A stretch of 64,000 nt of DNA from JAXGYX01 sp040772065 (GTDB lineage: Bacteria > Bacillota > Clostridia > Saccharofermentanales > Fastidiosipilaceae), in NCBI GenBank assembly GCA_040772065.1, contig JAXGYX010000001.1, positions 2,108,001-2,172,000 on the forward strand, written 5' to 3'. Shown here piece by piece: positions 34,976 through 43,478 of this stretch. The notes under the pieces are model-generated. The model was not told the DNA's origin. It saw only the letters and a list, made by a program, of their open reading frames with translations, and did no database searches. The position numbers and the translations under genes were made by a program. Positions within the stretch are counted from its first letter, which is position 1, and every line of letters starts with the position of its first letter.

Positions 34976-35062
34976 TTTTCTCAGCTCCTTCTATTATGTT
35001 CAAGGTATTGAGGGTGTCTACGTATAGCCTACCCTGACCGATCCGGAGCATCTTCGAAAAAC

Positions 35063-35091
35063 GAAAGCGTTTCATACGCAAAATATACGCA
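35063..35091 (-). promoter_or_regulatory. 29-bp box upstream of the VTC operon
   Basis: Blocks GAAAGCGTTT, ATACGCAAA and TACGCA with spacers of 1 and 3 bp, about 88 bp before the VTC start. An identical arrangement is found before the response-regulator gene. On the minus strand it contains two TGCGTA units 11 bp apart, the layout of OmpR-class sites. It is probably bound by the adjacent response regulator. Confidence 0.65.
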
Positions 35092-35146
35092 TCGAAAAGC
35101 AGGCCGGTATTTCCGGTGGATATGCCATGTGTGGAGGATGGGTGGG

Positions 35147-36535
35147 CTAATTTTTGGGGAGCAGGATTGTGAAGCGGGTTCCTTCGTCGCGATCGACCAT
35201 GATCTCACCGCCATGCAGTTCAACGACGGATTTCACAATAGACAGTCCGATGCCATGTTTTCCATCGGCTCCCTTATAGAAACGCTCAAAAATGTGGGGC
35301 AGATCGTCACCGGAAATACCGGGGCCGTCATCCGCGATCGATACCGCCACGTAGCCGTCATGGCTGTGGCAGCTTAGTGTGATGCTCCCCTTGGCATAGC
35401 GAAGCGCGTTGGAGATCAGATTGGAAAAGGCACGATACATGTGTTTTTCGTTGTACGACAGAAGAACGGGCCGCTCGTCGAACTCATATATAAATCGTAG
35501 CCCCTTTTTGTCAGCCATCGGCCGCAGCAGCTCTGCGCACAGGCTCAGGGTGTCCCGCAGGTCATTTTCTTGCAGCTCAACATGAGATGTGATGCTGTCC
35601 ACCCGGGAGATGTACAAAAGATCCTCCACCAACTCACTCAGGCGGTCCGTCTCGGAGATGATGGTCGCCCCCGACTGTACCGGGTCCATCAGCCCATATT
35701 CCACCCCCTCTGCATGGCAGCGGATGGACTGGAGTGGGGTTCGCAGCTCATGGGACACATTTTGAAAAAAGGCGTGCTGATCCTTGTCATAAGCCTCCAA
35801 TTTTTCGGCGGACTGATTCATGGCCTCGCCCAGCTCATCAAATTCAATGTCTTGAAATACAAATTCTCTTCTTTTGAAGTTGCCCTTGCCCATTTCCTCC
35901 GCGAAGTTTGAAAGCGCCTTGACCGGTTTTGTGATAGAGCCGGCGATGACATTGGCCATCAAAAAGCAGATGAGCATGGCCAGGGCCATGATGATGGCCA
36001 GCGAAAGATTGATGGTCCCCACCAGATGCATGAGACCCGACACGTTTACATAGAACACGAAAAAGTTGCCGGATGCTCTTTTGTCCTCGACAGCCGAGAT
36101 ATAATAGGTATCCTCGTCTGTGTTAATCCGCACATACCGCGCGTCCGAAAGGTTGACAGCCTGCTTTTGAAGGGCCGAGGCGATTTGCTGAAGATCATCC
36201 GGGCTCTTGTCGCCTCGCTCATCATAGGCTTTGATCTCATAATCGGCGTCTAAAACGATAACCTCACCGCGGGCCCCAATCCGATTTCTTTGTTGCCCCG
36301 ACAGGTCGGGGATATAGAAGGCCTCCGGAGGATGCTCCCGGGGTCTGTCATCCGGCACGCTGCTATTTTTAACCAGCCCATTGAGCTGCTCCTCGACGTT
36401 CGCACGGATATAGCTGTTGATAAATAAATTGAACGCCACGAAGACACCGGTAAACACAATTACCATTAGCAAAAGCAGCATAATAAAAATTCTCGGCTTA
36501 ACGTGCCACTTTCTGCCTAAAAAACGGTTAGTCAT
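35147..36535 (-). CDS. Sensor histidine kinase
   Basis: About 462 residues (ATG 36535; GTG 36544 is possible). TM1 (about 16-40), an extracytoplasmic sensor region of about 130 residues, TM2 (about 175-200), HAMP, then FFQNVSHELRTPLQ with the phospho-acceptor His near 262, N-box NLISNALRYA, DDGPGI, and GIGLSIV. The start overlaps the end of the response regulator gene, so both are produced together. It probably senses an envelope signal for the VTC operon. Confidence 0.94.
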   Translation of the reverse strand: MTNRFLGRKWHVKPRIFIMLLLLMVIVFTGVFVAFNLFINSYIRANVEEQLNGLVKNSSVPDDRPREHPPEAFYIPDLSGQQRNRIGARGEVIVLDADYEIKAYDERGDKSPDDLQQIASALQKQAVNLSDARYVRINTDEDTYYISAVEDKRASGNFFVFYVNVSGLMHLVGTINLSLAIIMALAMLICFLMANVIAGSITKPVKALSNFAEEMGKGNFKRREFVFQDIEFDELGEAMNQSAEKLEAYDKDQHAFFQNVSHELRTPLQSIRCHAEGVEYGLMDPVQSGATIISETDRLSELVEDLLYISRVDSITSHVELQENDLRDTLSLCAELLRPMADKKGLRFIYEFDERPVLLSYNEKHMYRAFSNLISNALRYAKGSITLSCHSHDGYVAVSIADDGPGISGDDLPHIFERFYKGADGKHGIGLSIVKSVVELHGGEIMVDRDEGTRFTILLPKN

Positions 36536-37238
36536 TTTTGCCACGCACCTTCAAACGAAAGCCAAATCCCCAAACGGCCTCAATCACTACGTTACTATGC
36601 TCCAATTTCCTGCGCAGCCTGCGCACCGTGTCATCGGTGGCCCTTGTCTCGATTTCAGTGTTGTAGCCCCAAATGTTCTCAAGCAATTCATCTCGTGAAA
36701 CCGCTTGATCGTTCTTCTCCATTAAATATTTTAATAGGTCGTACTCGTTGGGTGTAAGTGAAAGCTCCTTGCCGGCGGTGGACACACTCTTGCCCCGCAG
36801 ATCCATTTTAAGGTCGCCGAAGGAGAGTGTCCGCGCGTTCTCCTGCCGGCCGCTGTTTTGCTTTTCAAACTCAATGCGCCGGAAGATCGCCTTGACCCGC
36901 ATGACCAGCGACATGGCTGAAAAGGGTTTGGTGAAATAATCGTCGCTGCCCAAGCTGAGCCCTGTGGCGTAGTCAAGGTCGGAGTCTCGCGCCGTCAGCA
37001 TGATGATCGGCACGGTTGACAGCTTTCGCAGCTCGGCGCAGACGGCGAAGCCGTCCATTCCCGGCATCATCACATCAAGAATGACAAGGTCGCAGGGCGC
37101 CGTTTGAAAGGCGGCAAGCAGTCGGTTTCCGTTTTCAAAGGCGGTAACCGCGTAACCCTCGCTTTCCAAGAATGTCTTAATCGCCTCGCGAATGTTCTGC
37201 TCGTCATCGGCGATATATATTGTTTTCTTCGTTGGCAT
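36528..37238 (-). CDS. OmpR-family response regulator
   Basis: 236 residues: receiver with acidic DDE at 11-13, phospho-acceptor Asp55 (LVILDVMMPG), TAR, and FTKPF; winged-helix DNA-binding domain (LSLTPNEYDLLKYLMEKND ... VRRLRRKLE). Its own promoter region holds a copy of the box also seen upstream of the VTC operon, suggesting autoregulation. RBS GGGAGATG. Confidence 0.95.
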   Translation of the reverse strand: MPTKKTIYIADDEQNIREAIKTFLESEGYAVTAFENGNRLLAAFQTAPCDLVILDVMMPGMDGFAVCAELRKLSTVPIIMLTARDSDLDYATGLSLGSDDYFTKPFSAMSLVMRVKAIFRRIEFEKQNSGRQENARTLSFGDLKMDLRGKSVSTAGKELSLTPNEYDLLKYLMEKNDQAVSRDELLENIWGYNTEIETRATDDTVRRLRRKLEHSNVVIEAVWGFGFRLKVRGKND

Positions 37239-37310
37239 GGTGTCATCTCCCGAAAGTGCGTCTTATTCAGCTTTATTATGGCAGACAAAACGAACGTTTT
37301 TCCGGAAAAT

Positions 37311-37339
37311 GAAAGCGTTTTATACGCAAACCGTACGCA
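37311..37339 (-). promoter_or_regulatory. 29-bp box upstream of the response regulator gene
   Basis: This copy matches the one at 35063-35091 at all positions of its three blocks (25 defined bases), differing only in the spacers. It lies about 73 bp before the response regulator start. Confidence 0.65.
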
Positions 37340-37390
37340 ATAGTGGATCGAAGGGAGGCCGGCTTGATCAATCCGTTTGTGGATCCATCA

Positions 37391-37427
37391 GAAAACCGCC
37401 GAGACCACAGAGCCTCAGCGGTTTTTT
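37391..37427. terminator. Terminator between MntR and two-component genes
   Basis: An 11-bp stem with one mismatch (AAACCGCCGAG ... CTCAGCGGTTT) flanked by AAAA on the left and TTTTTT on the right. It lies 48 bp after the mntR-like stop and can work in both directions. Confidence 0.75.
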
Positions 37428-37474
37428 GACTTATGCGAAACTGACACGAATCACGCCGTGCGCGCCTCCAAAAA

Positions 37475-37846
37475 CTATTCTTCCTGACCCTGAGCGTGTC
37501 TGCGAATCGCCTCGAAGGTCGCCTCGCTGATGTCATGCTCCACCTTGCAGGCGTCCGCCCGCGCGGTGTCCTCGTCCACACCGATACGCATGAAATACTC
37601 CGTCAACAACTGATGGCGCTCATATATTCGCTGGGCGATCTCCATGCCGGTCTCCGTCAGCGTGATATGGCTGTCTTTATCCATGGTGATATAGCCCGCC
37701 TCGCGCAGACGTTTCGTGGCATAGCTGACACTGGGCTTGGTCACCCCGAGCTGCTCGGCCACATCAATTGAGCGGATGTAGCCGTGCTTTTCCTGCATCA
37801 TCAACATGGCTTCCAGGTAATCTTCGGACGACTTGCGTATTTTCAT
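37475..37846 (-). CDS. mntR: DtxR/MntR-family metal-dependent repressor
   Basis: 123 residues without the C-terminal SH3 domain, so an MntR-sized member. HTH: RSIDVAEQLGVTKPSVSYATKRL. Metal-site candidates are EDYLEAM near the N-terminus, ERHQLL, and CKVEHDIS. The gene diverges from the feo operon, where two related inverted repeats sit, so iron-responsive control of feo is the likely role (the symbol reflects family size, not a proven metal). Confidence 0.85.
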   Translation of the reverse strand: MKIRKSSEDYLEAMLMMQEKHGYIRSIDVAEQLGVTKPSVSYATKRLREAGYITMDKDSHITLTETGMEIAQRIYERHQLLTEYFMRIGVDEDTARADACKVEHDISEATFEAIRRHAQGQEE

Positions 37847-37946
37847 GACTGTTTACACCCACTCCCTATTCTTAGATGGGTATAGGTTACCACACTTAAT
37901 CTCCATTTCTCATTTTTAATAAAACAAAATAATTTCTAAAAAGCTA

Positions 37947-37975
37947 TTGACAAGTGAGGTTAGAGATATTAAATT
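37947..37975 (+). promoter_or_regulatory. feo operon promoter
   Basis: TTGACA (37947-37952), 17-bp spacer, TAAATT (37970-37975). The predicted start of transcription falls inside the first operator-like repeat. Confidence 0.8.
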
Positions 37976-37981
37976 AGGGTA

Positions 37982-37997
37982 GTTAAAGAAGGCTAAC
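37982..37997. promoter_or_regulatory. Operator-like repeat at the feo transcription start
   Basis: GTTAAAGAAGGCTAAC: half-sites GTTA/CTAAC with a 6-bp centre, 12 of 16 bases identical to the element before feoB. Probable binding site of the divergent DtxR-family repressor. Confidence 0.5.
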
Positions 37998-38063
37998 CAC
38001 TATGTTTATATGTTGCGTTTAGCATCCGTCAGGCAATTAAAAATGAAGATGGAGGAAGACGAC

Positions 38064-38276
38064 ATGATGCCACTCGTATTTGCGAATGTCGGCGAGGAGA
38101 ACATCATCCGAAAGGTCGGAGGGAGCGCGGAAATCAAAAAACACTTGGAGGATCTGGGCTTCGTCGTCGGAGGAAATGTCACGGTGGTTTCGGCAATAGC
38201 GGGAAATCTCATCGTCAACGTCAAGGATTCCCGTATTGCCATCAGTCGCGAGATGGCCGGAAAAATCATGCTCTAA
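38064..38276 (+). CDS. feoA: FeoA, first copy
   Basis: 70 residues with the SH3-like FeoA fold (MPLVFANVGEENIIRKVGG, LEDLGFVVGGNVTVVS, GNLIVNVKDSRIAISREMA). FeoA assists FeoB in ferrous-iron uptake on the cytoplasmic side. GGAGGAAG at 38051-38058 selects ATG 38064 (or the adjacent ATG 38067); the longer open frame has no RBS. Followed 10 bp later by a second feoA. Confidence 0.92.
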   Translation: MMPLVFANVGEENIIRKVGGSAEIKKHLEDLGFVVGGNVTVVSAIAGNLIVNVKDSRIAISREMAGKIML

Positions 38277-38286
38277 GGAGGGAAAT

Positions 38287-38508
38287 ATGAAAACGCTGAG
38301 GCAGTCAAATATCGGTGAGACCGTGACGGTCGTCAAGCTTCATGGAGAGGGCGCGGTCAAGCGCCGCATCATGGACATGGGTATCACCAAAGGCGCGAGT
38401 GTCTATGTCCGCAAGGTGGCGCCACTGGGTGATCCAATTGAGGTTACTGTTCGAGGCTATGAGCTTTCGCTGCGCAAGGCGGACGCGGAGATGGTCGAGG
38501 TTGAGTGA
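38287..38508 (+). CDS. feoA: FeoA, second copy
   Basis: 73 residues, RBS AAGGAGGG. The sequence KTLRQSNIGETVTVVKLHGEGAVKRRIMDMGITKGASVYV is closer to classical FeoA than the first copy. Two feoA genes before feoB are common in Clostridia; the division of labour is unknown. Confidence 0.93.
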   Translation: MKTLRQSNIGETVTVVKLHGEGAVKRRIMDMGITKGASVYVRKVAPLGDPIEVTVRGYELSLRKADAEMVEVE

Positions 38509-38545
38509 CAATCAGGGGAGTGATCCTTATTATTTTTAATCCATG

Positions 38546-38561
38546 GTTAGAGTTTGCTAAC
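38546..38561. promoter_or_regulatory. Second operator-like repeat, before feoB
   Basis: GTTAGAGTTTGCTAAC, a perfect 5-bp inverted repeat with 6-bp centre, 21 bp before the feoB start. Its position inside the operon suggests extra control of feoB. Confidence 0.5.
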
Positions 38562-38581
38562 TATCAAAAGAGGGGAACATT

Positions 38582-40990
38582 ATGACTGGAACAATTAGAA
38601 TCGCCCTCGCGGGCAATCCCAACAGCGGCAAGACGACGCTGTTCAACAGCTTGACCGGTTCCAACCAGTTCGTTGGCAACTGGCCGGGAGTCACGGTTGA
38701 AAAAAAGGAGGGCAAGCTGAAAAAGCACGACGGTGTCCTCGTCACCGACCTGCCCGGCATCTACTCGCTTTCTCCCTACACACTGGAAGAAGTGATTGCG
38801 AGAAACTACCTGATCGCCGAGCGCCCCGATGTTATCCTGAACATTGTTGACGGCACGAATCTGGAGCGCAACCTCTATCTCACCACACAGCTCACGGAGT
38901 TGGGCATCCCGGTGGTCATGGCCATCAACATGATGGATGTGGTGAGGAAGAACGGAGATCAGATCAACATTCCGGAACTATCCCGTGAGTTGGGCTGCAA
39001 GATTGTGGAGATCTCCGCGCTGAAGGGCGAGGGAATCATGGTGGCCGCCGAGGCCGCGATCGCCGCCGCTAAAAACACAAAGACGGTGCCGATGCACACC
39101 TTCTCAGGTGCAGTGGAGCACGCGCTGGCGCATATCGAAGAAGCAGCGGTGCATGATTTGCCACCGGAACAGCAACGCTGGTACGCGATCAAAATCTTTG
39201 AGCGCGACGACAAAGTGCTTGAGCAACTGGACATTAAAGAATCCACCCTCGCGCATATTGAAGAGGACATTAAAGTCGCCGAAAAAGAATTGGATGACGA
39301 CGCGGAGAGCATCATCACCAATGAGCGGTATATTTACATCGCGTCTTTGCTGAAAGGCTGCTATAAAAAAAGAAACGCGGGCAAACTGTCAACTTCGGAT
39401 AAGATCGACAAGGTGGTGACCAATCGCTGGCTGGGACTGCCCATTTTCGCGGCGGTCATGTTCCTTGTTTATTATATTTCAATGGTGACGGTGGGCTTGG
39501 CGGCCACAGACTGGGCCAACGACGGACTGTTCGGCGACGGCTGGCATCTGTTGGGTATCGGCGGCGCGGCCTACAGCGAGGCGGCGGACGAATACAGCGA
39601 AGCCGCTCTGATTGTGGACGGATACGACGCCTATGTTGAAGAGAACGGTTCGGCTCCCGGCGGCGATTTTGAATACGCCGTGGAGGATGAGGAAACGCTG
39701 GCCGTGGAATATGAGACGGCGACCACCGCTGACTACAACGCCGCTTTGAAGACGCTGGCCAGCTACGGGGAGGAGCCCGATCCGGCTGATTATGGTGTGT
39801 GGGTGCCCGGCATCCCCGTTTTGGTCAGCAATGGCTTGGAGGCGATCAACGCCGCCCCCTGGCTCACCGGCCTGATCAACGACGGCATCGTGGCCGGCGT
39901 CGGCGCGGTCCTTGGCTTTGTGCCGCAGATGCTGGTGCTGTTCCTGCTGCTGGCTTTCCTCGAAGCATGTGGCTATATGGCCCGTATCGCGTTTGTGCTT
40001 GACCGTGTGTTTCGTAAATTCGGCCTCTCCGGCAAGAGTTTCATCCCCATGTTGATCGGCACCGGATGCGGCATTCCCGGCATCATGGCGTCGCGCACAA
40101 TTGAAAACGAGCGTGACCGGCGGATGACCATCATGACCACTACCTTCATCCCCTGCTCCGCCAAAATACCCTTTATCGCCATGATCGCGGGCGCGATTTT
40201 CGGCGGCAGCGCCTGGGTCGCCACCTCGGCATACTTCATCGGAATGGCAGCTATCATTGTCTCCGGCATTATTTTGAAGAAAACAAAAATGTTCTCGGGT
40301 GAGCCCGCTCCATTTGTCATGGAGCTGCCGCCCTACCACTGGCCAACGGTGAATAATGTTCTGCGTTCCATGTGGGAGCGTGGCTGGTCATTCATCAAGA
40401 AAGCCGGAACGATCATCCTGCTGTCCTCCATCGCGGTGTGGTTCACCTCCTATTTTGGCGTGGTGGACGGAACATTCCGCATGCTGGAGGAAAGCGAAAT
40501 CAACCACTCCATCCTCGCGACAATCGGCGGAGCCATCGCGTGGATTTTCAAGCCACTCGGGTGGGGGACCTGGGAGGCGGCGGTCGCCTCCATCACCGGT
40601 CTTGTCGCCAAAGAGAACATCGTGGGTACCATGGGTATTTTATACGGCGGGTCCGGCAATGTGTATGCCACGGTGAGCGGCGTATTTACCACTGTGACCG
40701 GGTATTCCTTCTTGGTGTTCAACCTGCTGTGCGCCCCCTGTTTCGCCGCCATCGGCGCGATCCGGCGGGAGATGAACAGCGCGAAGTGGACCTGGTTCGC
40801 CGTCGGCTATCAGTGCGGTTTCGCCTATGTCATCGCGCTGATGATCAATCAATTCGGCGGACTGTTCACCGGCCATGTGAATGTGGTGGGGCTTGTGTTC
40901 GCCGTGGCGTTCCTCATCGGAATCGTCTATATGCTGTTTAAGCCCTACAAGGAAGCCACCAAGCTGACCACAACTGTAAAGGTCAACTGA
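38582..40990 (+). CDS. feoB: Ferrous iron transporter FeoB
   Basis: 802 residues. The N-terminal G domain has GNPNSGKTTLFN, GVTVEKKEG, DLPGIYSL and NMMD, followed by a GDI-like helical domain, then the membrane domain with Gate motifs (GCGIPGIMASRTIE, APCFAAIGAIRREM). Between the first and second membrane helices (about residues 331-402) is an acidic, Tyr-rich insert (YSEAADEYSEAA ... DPADYGVW) outside the membrane. RBS GAGGGG. Operon feoA-feoA-feoB-Cys-rich protein. Confidence 0.97.
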   Translation: MTGTIRIALAGNPNSGKTTLFNSLTGSNQFVGNWPGVTVEKKEGKLKKHDGVLVTDLPGIYSLSPYTLEEVIARNYLIAERPDVILNIVDGTNLERNLYLTTQLTELGIPVVMAINMMDVVRKNGDQINIPELSRELGCKIVEISALKGEGIMVAAEAAIAAAKNTKTVPMHTFSGAVEHALAHIEEAAVHDLPPEQQRWYAIKIFERDDKVLEQLDIKESTLAHIEEDIKVAEKELDDDAESIITNERYIYIASLLKGCYKKRNAGKLSTSDKIDKVVTNRWLGLPIFAAVMFLVYYISMVTVGLAATDWANDGLFGDGWHLLGIGGAAYSEAADEYSEAALIVDGYDAYVEENGSAPGGDFEYAVEDEETLAVEYETATTADYNAALKTLASYGEEPDPADYGVWVPGIPVLVSNGLEAINAAPWLTGLINDGIVAGVGAVLGFVPQMLVLFLLLAFLEACGYMARIAFVLDRVFRKFGLSGKSFIPMLIGTGCGIPGIMASRTIENERDRRMTIMTTTFIPCSAKIPFIAMIAGAIFGGSAWVATSAYFIGMAAIIVSGIILKKTKMFSGEPAPFVMELPPYHWPTVNNVLRSMWERGWSFIKKAGTIILLSSIAVWFTSYFGVVDGTFRMLEESEINHSILATIGGAIAWIFKPLGWGTWEAAVASITGLVAKENIVGTMGILYGGSGNVYATVSGVFTTVTGYSFLVFNLLCAPCFAAIGAIRREMNSAKWTWFAVGYQCGFAYVIALMINQFGGLFTGHVNVVGLVFAVAFLIGIVYMLFKPYKEATKLTTTVKVN

Positions 40991-41016
40991 GGTAAACGTG
41001 AAAGGAGCCTGCTGAA

Positions 41017-41190
41017 ATGTTATCTTGGATCGCAGCGAATATCGGAACGATCATTGTCTGTGCCGTCCTTATCGCGATTGTGGTGTTGATCATAGTCGCC
41101 AGAGTTAGGAACAAGAAGAAGGGGAAATCCTCCTGCGGTGGAAGTTGTGGGCATTGTTCCATGGGAGACTCCTGCCACAACGATCACTGA
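41017..41190 (+). CDS. FeoB-associated Cys-rich membrane protein
   Basis: 57 residues: one N-terminal membrane helix (IIVCAVLIAIVVLIIVA), basic stretch RNKKKGK, and a C-terminal cluster CGGSCGHCSMGDSC. This is the small pfam12669-type protein found after feoB in many Firmicutes, thought to help FeoB or carry metal. RBS AAAGGAG, 26 bp after feoB. Confidence 0.93.
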   Translation: MLSWIAANIGTIIVCAVLIAIVVLIIVARVRNKKKGKSSCGGSCGHCSMGDSCHNDH

Positions 41191-41212
41191 TATTACTAAT
41201 TTCACTGACATG

Positions 41213-41257
41213 ACAAGGGAGGCGCGGGCGTGATAGTCTGCGCCTTCCTTGTTTTTA
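41213..41257 (+). terminator. Terminator of the feo operon
   Basis: 13-bp stem with one mismatch (41213-41225 with 41240-41252), 14-nt loop and TTTTT. Confidence 0.88.
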
Positions 41258-41412
41258 TGGACGAATGATGCAAAGGAAGGTTAATACCAATCAATATGAG
41301 ATTTTGAGCCAAAAAGACTAATTTTCCGTTTCTATACTGAATTTACACCAACATTAGTGACTTGACTCTTGTATTCCCGCCAAACAGATTGACGGCATAC
41401 CCGTCATACAAT

Positions 41413-41447
41413 AAAGCAGGCTATCAATATATGACAGCCTGCTTTTT
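41413..41447. terminator. Hairpin terminator, intergenic
   Basis: Perfect 10-bp stem AAAGCAGGCT / AGCCTGCTTT with T run. No intact gene is seen at 41258-41412, so it may belong to a lost gene or back up the feo terminator. Confidence 0.7.
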
Positions 41448-41477
41448 AAATGTGTGCTGAAAATCATTTGTCTCAGC

Positions 41478-41512
41478 AGAAGAAAGGCCACCGACGAAGC
41501 GCGGTGGCCTTT
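41478..41512 (-). terminator. Terminator of the ABC exporter operon
   Basis: Perfect 10-bp stem AAAGGCCACC / GGTGGCCTTT, with TTTCTTCTG following on the minus strand, 35 bp after the exporter stop. Confidence 0.8.
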
Positions 41513-41546
41513 ACTCGTGATACTGGTTCTAATCACACCCCAGCCC

Positions 41547-43478
41547 CTATTCAAGCTCGAACGCTCCCGTGTACAGCTGATAGTATTTCCCCTTCTGCTC
41601 AATCAATTGATCATGGGTGCCTCGCTCGATAATCCGGCCCATCTCCAGCACCATGATGACATCGGAGTTCCGGACGGTGGACAGGCGGTGGGCGATCACA
41701 AAGACCGTCCTGCCCCGCATCAGCGCATCCATGCCCTTTTGAACAATCGCCTCCGTCCGCGTGTCGATCGAGGAGGTGGCCTCGTCCAGAATCATGACCG
41801 GCGGATCGGCCACGGCGGCGCGGGCAACCGAGATGAGTTGACGCTGACCTTGGGAAAGACCGCTGCCGTCGCCTTCAAGCACGGTCTGATAGCCCTGCGG
41901 AAGCATGCGAATGAAACTGTCGGCGTTGGCGAGCTTGGCGGCCGCGATGCATTCCTCATCGGTCGCCGTCAGCTTGCCGTAGCGGATGTTGTCCATCACC
42001 GTTCCGGTGAACAGATTCACGTCCTGCAAGACGATGCCGAGGGAGCGGCGCAGATCGGCTTTTTTGATCTTATTGATGTTGATCCCGTCATACCGGATCT
42101 TTCCATCCGCGATATCATAAAAGCGGTTGATCAGATTGGTGATCGTTGTTTTGCCGGCTCCGGTCGCACCGACAAAGGCGACCTTTTGACCGGGCTTGGC
42201 ATACAGCGTGATGTTATGCAGCACAGTCTTGTTTTCCTCATAACCGAAATCCACATCAAAAAAACGGATGTCGCCCCGGAGCGGCGTATAGGTTACGGTA
42301 CCGTCGCCGTGGGGATGCTTCCAGGCCCATGCGCTGGTCCGTTCCTCGCATTCTGTGACTTGACCATTTTCCGTCTTCGCGTTCACGAGGGTGACATAGC
42401 CCTGATCCTGCTCACTTTGCTCATCCATCAGATCAAAGATCCGCGAAGCGCCGGCGAGCGCCATCACCACCATGTTAAATTGCATCGAAACCTGTCCGAT
42501 GGGATTGATAAAGGTGCGGGACAAGGTCAAAAAAGAGATGATGGTGCCGATTGTCAGGGTTTGGATACCGGTGAGGCTGAGATTCGGCAGGCCGGCGACG
42601 CCCGCCGCGCCTCCGATAATAGCGACCAGTACATAGAGCAGATAGCCCATGTTGCCGACCACCGGCATGGTGATGTTGCCGTAGGTGTTTGCCTCGGCCG
42701 CGCTGTGACGAAGCTCGTCATTTCGCGTGTCAAATTCCTGCTCGGCTTTTTCTTCATGGCAGAAGACCTTGACGACCTTCTGGCCGTTGATCATTTCCTC
42801 AATATAGCCGTTGACATCGCCCAGCGCCTGTTGCTGCTTGATGAAGAAGGAGCCGCTTCGGCCGACCAAGGTCTTGATGACTTTTAACAAAATGACAGCG
42901 AACACCGCAACGAACGCCGTCAGTCCCACACTTAAATACAGCATGGCGATGAAGGAGGCCACCACTGTGACCACCGAGGAAAGCATCTGTGGCAAGCTTT
43001 GGGAGATCGCTTGGCGCAATGTATCGGTGTCATTGGTGTAGCGACTCATGATGTCGCCGTGTGAGTGGGTGTCAAAATAGCGGATCGGCAGCGTCTGCAT
43101 ATGGGAAAACATGCTGTCGCGGATTTTTTTAAGTGTACCCTGCGCGATGACGACCATGGTCCGGTTGTAAAACAAAGTGGCGAGCACGCCGACAAGATAG
43201 ACCGCGCCCATGACCGAGATCAGCCTGACCAGCTCGGTCAGCACAGGATTCGATTGGCCGACCAGCGGCAGGATGCAGCGGTCAATCAGTATTTGCAAAA
43301 ACAAAGAGGTAGAGGCGCTCACCGCCGCGCTCAACAAAATAGAGACGACGACCAACACCAGTCGCACCTTATATTCGGTCATGTAGGAGAGCAAGCGTTT
43401 GATCGTGCCCGGCTTAAAATGCTGCGACGATGGACGGCTGTTCATACTTGCGTCTTTTCCCGTGGACATTTTACTCAT
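41547..43478 (-). CDS. ABC multidrug-type exporter subunit B
   Basis: 643 residues starting at ATG 43478 (RBS GGGAGGTG; open frame runs 20 codons further). Six-helix exporter domain, then an ATPase with Walker A GATGAGKTT, signature LSQGQRQL and Walker B MILDEATSSID with an intact catalytic Glu. Between both parts is an insert of about 45 residues (near GYVTLVNAKTENGQVTECEE) not usual in the family. It pairs with the upstream subunit, whose ATPase site is degenerate. The start overlaps the partner's stop by 8 bp. Confidence 0.93.
   Translation of the reverse strand: MSKMSTGKDASMNSRPSSQHFKPGTIKRLLSYMTEYKVRLVLVVVSILLSAAVSASTSLFLQILIDRCILPLVGQSNPVLTELVRLISVMGAVYLVGVLATLFYNRTMVVIAQGTLKKIRDSMFSHMQTLPIRYFDTHSHGDIMSRYTNDTDTLRQAISQSLPQMLSSVVTVVASFIAMLYLSVGLTAFVAVFAVILLKVIKTLVGRSGSFFIKQQQALGDVNGYIEEMINGQKVVKVFCHEEKAEQEFDTRNDELRHSAAEANTYGNITMPVVGNMGYLLYVLVAIIGGAAGVAGLPNLSLTGIQTLTIGTIISFLTLSRTFINPIGQVSMQFNMVVMALAGASRIFDLMDEQSEQDQGYVTLVNAKTENGQVTECEERTSAWAWKHPHGDGTVTYTPLRGDIRFFDVDFGYEENKTVLHNITLYAKPGQKVAFVGATGAGKTTITNLINRFYDIADGKIRYDGININKIKKADLRRSLGIVLQDVNLFTGTVMDNIRYGKLTATDEECIAAAKLANADSFIRMLPQGYQTVLEGDGSGLSQGQRQLISVARAAVADPPVMILDEATSSIDTRTEAIVQKGMDALMRGRTVFVIAHRLSTVRNSDVIMVLEMGRIIERGTHDQLIEQKGKYYQLYTGAFELE

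Noticed and set aside
41454..42887. 477-codon plus-strand frame opposite the ABC exporter
   Set aside because: The opposite strand encodes a clear ABC protein with all motifs; this one has none and crosses two terminators.
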